A stretch of 9,461 nucleotides of DNA. Origin: Desulfovibrio sp. (GTDB lineage: Bacteria > Desulfobacterota > Desulfovibrionia > Desulfovibrionales > Desulfovibrionaceae). This document shows, one piece after another, positions 6,407 to 9,461 of this stretch. The translations under genes and the position numbers were made by a program. How positions within the stretch are numbered: position 1 is the stretch's first letter; each line of letters begins with the position of its first letter. Where the stretch lies: positions 1-9,461 of the forward strand of contig JAISXC010000095.1 in NCBI GenBank assembly GCA_031270875.1, in the 5' to 3' direction. The notes under the pieces were generated by a model. That model was not told the DNA's origin. It saw only the letters and a list, made by a program, of their open reading frames with translations, and searched no databases.

Positions 6407-7675
6407 TTATTTCAAATACTGCTTGCGCCACTCATCCAGGAAAAGCAGCGAGGTTTCCAGCTCGTTCAATGCGCCGCTCTGCCCGCGCAGACAGACGATG
6501 ACGTCCTCAAAAGAGGAATGGGGGCCCAGGCCGAGTTTATGCGTCAAGAATTCAAGCTCCGCGTGAAATTCAGGGCCGAGTTCCGGCGGGTAATCGTCTT
6601 TGGCCGCGCTTTGAGGCCAGTCGCCTGTCTGCTGTGCAATATAATCCAGCAAAGCCGTCATCCTGTGGGCATACGTATGCTCCCGCAGCACGCGGATGCG
6701 AGCTTTGCCGGCATAGGCCTCCCGCTCTTCCGGCCTTGAAGAAAAATAATCAATTTTCTCGTACAATTCCGCAGCGGACGTGAACGTCGCCAATTCGTCC
6801 GTCCTGAAAAGCTCGCCAAGCAGCGAGCGGTCATCCACCAGTTGAAAAGCTCCCGCTGCCGCCAGTTCAAAAGTGCGCGGATTGACAAAATCGCCGTGAC
6901 TGACAACAGTTGTGGTCTGAAGACTGGAATGCAGGTTGATGTTGATTTTTGACGCGTTGTAAATCTTCACGCTCTCATCTTCACTGACGCGCGAACCCTG
7001 GCGTTGGATATTGCCCGCCAGCAAAGTTTCCCCCTCCCAGTCGGAACCCCATATTTTAAAATTTCTGCCGGCGAGATGCCGAAAGGCCAGCCGCCTGTTC
7101 GGATAGCCAGCTCCTAGAAAAGACATATCCGCTCCGTATTCCCGCCTTTCCCGGGCCGTCAGCTCAAGCGGCCTGTGGAAGTCCGGCAAGGCCGCCAAGG
7201 GGAGATAGGGCGTATTGTTCTGTCCAAGCCGGGCCAGTTCGTCAACAACATCCTTTTTCTGAATTACGGCAAAAACGTCATAAAGCGGGGCATACAGACG
7301 CCAATAGTCAAAAATGCGATAATCCTCGACAAACCACATGGCCGTGCGCACGCCGCTACGGCGCAGCCGTTGCAGAAGATTGCGGTTCAGCGGCGCCTGT
7401 GCCAGGGCCAGCACAAGATGGGGCTCCAAAGCCTGCGCATGGGCCCATATGGCCTGCGAGACAAGCTGCAGAAAGGAATTTTCAAGCTGATTCCCGGCCG
7501 CGGGCGGCAGACCGAGCCGCTGCAGGCCCGTAAAGGCGGGATACAGCAGCGGCGCGTCAAACAGCCTCACGCTGTGGCCCATGCCTTGCAAAGCCCTGGC
7601 GCAATAACGGCCTATGGGAAGGGAACCTCCATACATGGGCAGAACAACCAGAATTCGCAACGAGCCCTGTGACAT
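6407..7675 (-). CDS. CgeB-like glycosyltransferase (GT-B fold, DUF3880 / Glyco_trans_1_2 type)
   Basis: A 422-residue cytoplasmic protein. The N terminus RILVVLPMYGGSLPIGRY (7-24) is a Rossmann-type strand and glycine loop. MWFVEDYR (113-120) is the aromatic-acidic motif typical of the CgeB / DUF3880 group. INLHSS (246-251) and NPRTFELAAAGAF (265-277) form the C-terminal sugar-nucleotide-binding signature, followed by the usual H-x-Y-x-x-R-x-x-x-L-L (333-343). About 60 residues beyond that block (after 355), rich in acidic residues and leucine, are not part of the core fold. CgeB-like enzymes transfer sugars to surface or spore polysaccharides, lipopolysaccharide or proteins; donor and acceptor here are unknown. 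The start overlaps the stop of the upstream GT9 gene by one base (TGATG), and GAGAGG lies 8 bases before the ATG, so the pair is coupled in one operon. Confidence 0.85.
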   Translation of the reverse strand: MSQGSLRILVVLPMYGGSLPIGRYCARALQGMGHSVRLFDAPLLYPAFTGLQRLGLPPAAGNQLENSFLQLVSQAIWAHAQALEPHLVLALAQAPLNRNLLQRLRRSGVRTAMWFVEDYRIFDYWRLYAPLYDVFAVIQKKDVVDELARLGQNNTPYLPLAALPDFHRPLELTARERREYGADMSFLGAGYPNRRLAFRHLAGRNFKIWGSDWEGETLLAGNIQRQGSRVSEDESVKIYNASKININLHSSLQTTTVVSHGDFVNPRTFELAAAGAFQLVDDRSLLGELFRTDELATFTSAAELYEKIDYFSSRPEEREAYAGKARIRVLREHTYAHRMTALLDYIAQQTGDWPQSAAKDDYPPELGPEFHAELEFLTHKLGLGPHSSFEDVIVCLRGQSGALNELETSLLFLDEWRKQYLK

Positions 7676-8940
7676 CAGCAGTACCTCTCAGGCGGCAACA
7701 TCCAGTCCGCGTCTTGGTAAAGCCAGTCTCTCATTTCAAGGGGGGGAACAGGCTGGCCTGTCCTGGCATCAGGCGGGGAATCCGTCAACGGCAGAAGTGA
7801 CAGGCAGTTACGCAGGCGACGGCGCAAAAAGTCGCGCTGTCGGCCGTATTCGTCAATTCCGGCACACAATTGAAAATGTTCGCCCAGATCATCCAGATCG
7901 CTTTTCCAAAGTTGCAGGTCTATGGGAAACTGCGCGCTGTCGAGGGTTTTTCCTTCCATAAGGAAGCCGAGAGCCGGTAAAAAATTTTTGGAACGAAAGG
8001 CTTTCAGACAGCGAAGCTCCGCGCGGCACGGAGCTGATTCAAGGCATGGGGCGCAATTGCAGGCGGCCTGCCAGACGTAATGGCCCTGTCCGTAAGGCCC
8101 CGTCTCATGGCAGAGAGCCGAGGAAAGAAAAAAGGCGAGAACCGGCACGCCGAGATGCGCGCCTAGATGCATTGTTCCTGTATCCGGCGTGACAAGCATG
8201 TCCAGACCTTCGGCGGCTCCGACAAGGCCATGCCAGTCCGTCTTTCCGCTCAGATCTTCAACATGCCCGTGCATTTTCGGAGGAAGAAACCGCATGAGCC
8301 GGCGGGCGGACGAACACTCGGCCTTTGTGCCCAGCAGGCGAATACGGGGACCATCCAGAACGTGAAAGACGCAACGCACTATTTCCGCCAGCAGGGGAAC
8401 GGGCAAAGAACGCCGTGGTTCCCTGCCCGCCAGCACAACGCCAAGCCCTTGCCCGCCGGGACAAGGGAGGGGATTGACATTGCGCGCGGGTAATGGGGCT
8501 GGGGCGAAATGCCCCCAGAAATCAGCCAGATTGAGCGGAGTTGTGCGGCGACGCCCGCTCAGGCGGAAGGCGGTTCTGGCCCAGGAAGATCGCAGTATGC
8601 CGCTTGCCGACGGGCGGTAGCCTGTGATGCGTTCTGGTTCAAAACAACGGCACATGGCTGTTGTGAGAGGCGAAAAATTGCAGTTGTACACTGCCTGAAA
8701 ATCAAGATCGCGCCATTTGGCCAGACATTTTTTATTCTCCTCCAAGGCCTGATGGTCGGGCTTGGCGTGGAGGTTAAGGGCATGAACCTCAACGCCGGGG
8801 TAAATCTTCCTCGCCAGCGGCGCAAGGCTTTTGTCAACGCCCAGATGTACTTCTCCCCGGTTTTCCAAAGTCAGAAGAAGGCGTTTGCTTTGCAGCAGGT
8901 CGCCGAAGCGGGCGCCTTGTAAAACCAGGATAGGCATCAT
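7675..8940 (-). CDS. Glycosyltransferase family 9 (heptosyltransferase-like)
   Basis: A 421-residue cytoplasmic protein. The N terminus ILVLQGARFGDLLQSKRLL (4-22) matches the R-x-G-D-x-L-x-S loop of GT9 enzymes. The decisive signature is LVTPDTGTMHLGAHLGVPVL (249-268), the D-T-G-x-x-H-x-A/G-x-x-x-x-x-P nucleotide-sugar site of ADP-heptose:LPS heptosyltransferases. It is followed by a cysteine-rich stretch (C294, C296, C299, C305, C311), also common in that family. GT9 enzymes add L-glycero-D-manno-heptose or related sugars to the LPS inner core at the inner face of the cytoplasmic membrane. The true donor here is not known, and the tail after about residue 345 is longer than in WaaC/WaaF. Two ATG codons are adjacent (8940 and 8937); neither has a strong Shine-Dalgarno, the nearest being AGGA about 13 bases upstream. 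First gene of a two-gene operon with the CgeB-like enzyme. Confidence 0.87.
   Translation of the reverse strand: MMPILVLQGARFGDLLQSKRLLLTLENRGEVHLGVDKSLAPLARKIYPGVEVHALNLHAKPDHQALEENKKCLAKWRDLDFQAVYNCNFSPLTTAMCRCFEPERITGYRPSASGILRSSWARTAFRLSGRRRTTPLNLADFWGHFAPAPLPARNVNPLPCPGGQGLGVVLAGREPRRSLPVPLLAEIVRCVFHVLDGPRIRLLGTKAECSSARRLMRFLPPKMHGHVEDLSGKTDWHGLVGAAEGLDMLVTPDTGTMHLGAHLGVPVLAFFLSSALCHETGPYGQGHYVWQAACNCAPCLESAPCRAELRCLKAFRSKNFLPALGFLMEGKTLDSAQFPIDLQLWKSDLDDLGEHFQLCAGIDEYGRQRDFLRRRLRNCLSLLPLTDSPPDARTGQPVPPLEMRDWLYQDADWMLPPERYC
7684..7689 (-). promoter_or_regulatory. Ribosome binding site of the CgeB-like gene, inside the GT9 coding end
   Basis: Read on the - strand, GAGAGG lies 8 bases before the ATG at 7675 and within the last codons of the GT9 gene. 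Together with the TGATG stop/start overlap it fixes this start and shows translational coupling. Confidence 0.75.
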
Positions 8941-9046
8941 GCGGAATTACTATCCTGTATTTACTCGCGGAGCAAGGTATTCGTCGAGGTCGCCCGACGC
9001 GATCCGCAACCGTTCCGCTGTTCGGCGAATTTTTCCGAAAAAGAAA

Positions 9047-9075
9047 TTGACATTCATTTTTTATTGCGGCATCCT
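9047..9075 (+). promoter_or_regulatory. Possible sigma-70 promoter for the small membrane protein gene
   Basis: A perfect TTGACA (9047-9052) lies in the divergent intergenic region, about 95 bases before the ATG at 9145. At a 17-base spacing the -10 would be CATCCT (9070-9075), which is poor. A TTTTTC-C-GAAAAA inverted repeat (9030-9042) lies directly upstream and could be an operator or simply an AT-rich upstream element. Suggestive only. Confidence 0.35.
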
Positions 9076-9109
9076 GCAAAAGCCGCTTGCGGAATCCGGC
9101 AGGGGCCGG
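9064..9109 (+). other. Hairpin-rich leader upstream of the small membrane protein gene
   Basis: The predicted leader contains GCGGC (9066-9070) complementary to GCCGC (9082-9086), a repeat of TTGCGG (9064-9069 and 9087-9092), and a compact CCGGC-AGGG-GCCGG hairpin (9096-9109). I recognise no known riboswitch. The structures are short and may be chance in GC-rich DNA, but they are clustered between a consensus -35 box and a good ribosome binding site. Confidence 0.25.
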
Positions 9110-9132
9110 GGATCCATATCAACACTTTTTAC

Positions 9133-9140
9133 AAAGAGGT
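9133..9140 (+). promoter_or_regulatory. Ribosome binding site that sets the start at 9145
   Basis: AAAGAGGT lies 5 bases (measured from GAGG) before the ATG at 9145. An in-frame ATG at 9064 would add 27 residues, but it has no such site and its extension is charged, low-quality sequence, so the downstream start is preferred. Confidence 0.8.
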
Positions 9141-9144
9141 ACTT

Positions 9145-9399
9145 ATGCCCACAGGAAATTTCTGGAAATACGGGCTGGCTGTGGGGGCCGGCGTTATTGT
9201 CGGCGCCGTCGGCGCTGTCCTGCTCTCCCGCGGTTCCATTGATCTGAAAAAATCCTGCGCCACGCTCCTGAGTCACGGCATGGACGTGAAGGACAGGGCC
9301 GCGGCCATGGTGGAAACCGCCAAGGAGAATATTGAGGACCTGACGGCGGAGGCCAGGAACGAACAGTCACAGCGCAAGGTCCGAGAACAGGCATCATGA
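9145..9399 (+). CDS. Small single-span glycine-zipper membrane protein (DUF6110 / PacL-like architecture)
   Basis: An 84-residue protein starting MPTGNFWKYG. Residues 9-27 form one transmembrane helix packed with small residues (G10, G14, G16, G20, G23: overlapping G-x3-G motifs), which favours tight helix pairing. After a short S-R-G turn comes an amphipathic, helical cytoplasmic-type tail with M-D-V-K-D (46-50) and E-N-I-E-D-L-T-A-E-A-R (61-71). A glycine-rich span followed by an E-D-x-x-A-E-A-R tail is, as far as I recall, shared by DUF6110 / DUF5132 / DUF1490 proteins. The mycobacterial DUF1490 members (PacL) sit beside and assist P-type metal-exporting ATPases. Here C38 and H44 are the only obvious soft metal ligands. 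The family link is from memory and from architecture, not a search. The coding region is well supported by its ribosome binding site and composition. Confidence 0.72.
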   Translation: MPTGNFWKYGLAVGAGVIVGAVGAVLLSRGSIDLKKSCATLLSHGMDVKDRAAAMVETAKENIEDLTAEARNEQSQRKVREQAS

Positions 9400-9461
9400 A
9401 CAGGCAACGCCGGCAGCCGCCAACAGGGGCGGCTGCCGTTTCCGCGGAACAGGCCCGGCGG
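9396..9461 (+). CDS. Possible N-terminal start of the next gene, cut by the window edge
   Basis: An ATG at 9396 overlaps the preceding TGA (ATGA) and stays open for all 22 codons to the last base. The start MNRQRRQPPTG is basic and then alanine-rich. ATGA overlaps usually mean translational coupling. If the small protein is a helper of a metal ATPase, this could be the partner's N terminus. Against this, the frame is short, has no recognisable domain, and contains a perfect 11-bp hairpin 12 bases after the stop, so it may be chance. Confidence 0.3.
   Translation, partial: MNRQRRQPPTGAAAVSAEQARR
9411..9438 (+). terminator. Strong GC hairpin, possible terminator after the small membrane protein gene
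   Basis: CGGCAGCCGCC (9411-9421) is perfectly complementary to GGCGGCTGCCG (9428-9438) around a 6-base AACAGG loop: an 11-bp, almost all-GC stem starting 12 bases after the TGA at 9397-9399. Only TTT follows (9439-9441), so the U-tract is too short for a strong intrinsic terminator. It could act as a weak terminator, an attenuator or an mRNA end stabiliser. Confidence 0.5.

Noticed and set aside
8941..8975. Promoter for the GT9 gene on the - strand (TTGCTC, 17 bases, TAGTAA)
   Set aside because: It would place the transcript start practically at the start codon, giving a leaderless message with no other support; not enough to list as a feature.

Overview
The window reads as a high-GC, chromosomal stretch from an anaerobic or facultatively anaerobic bacterium. 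The combination of a TRAP transporter, a menaquinone-linked anaerobic glycerol-3-phosphate (G3P) dehydrogenase, a CgeB-type glycosyltransferase beside a family 9 glycosyltransferase, and a small glycine-rich membrane protein is what I would expect in a Desulfovibrio-like sulfate reducer. That placement is inferred from gene content and protein style, not from a marker gene. There are no rRNA, tRNA, CRISPR, insertion-sequence or phage features.

Layout: (1) Bases 1-6224, all on +, form one tightly packed cluster. It begins with the last 71 codons of a TRAP transporter large permease (DctM), then a HAD-IIA (NagD-type) phosphatase, a natural GlpA-GlpB fusion, the iron-sulfur subunit GlpC, and a secreted, probably beta-propeller protein of unknown function. 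Gaps are 6, 13, 9 and 73 bases, so the first four are almost certainly one transcript. (2) Bases 6225-6406 separate convergent gene sets and hold a long imperfect inverted repeat. (3) Bases 6407-8940, on -, hold two translationally coupled glycosyltransferase genes (GT9 first, then CgeB-like). (4) Bases 8941-9144 are a divergent intergenic region with a consensus -35 box and a hairpin-rich leader. (5) From 9145 on + comes an 84-residue single-span membrane protein, followed by a strong hairpin and the possible overlapping start of another gene cut by the window edge.

How the genes may work together: GlpA and GlpB carry the flavin chemistry that oxidises G3P to dihydroxyacetone phosphate, and GlpC passes the electrons to the quinone pool at the membrane. 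Adding a TRAP importer, a small-molecule phosphatase of the family that includes G3P and phosphoglycolate phosphatases, and a secreted propeller suggests a dedicated module for an external glycerol-phosphate-like compound. The substrate cannot be read from the sequence. The glycosyltransferase pair most likely builds part of a surface glycan. The small membrane protein resembles helper proteins found beside metal-transporting P-type ATPases, a gene that would lie beyond the right edge if the analogy holds.
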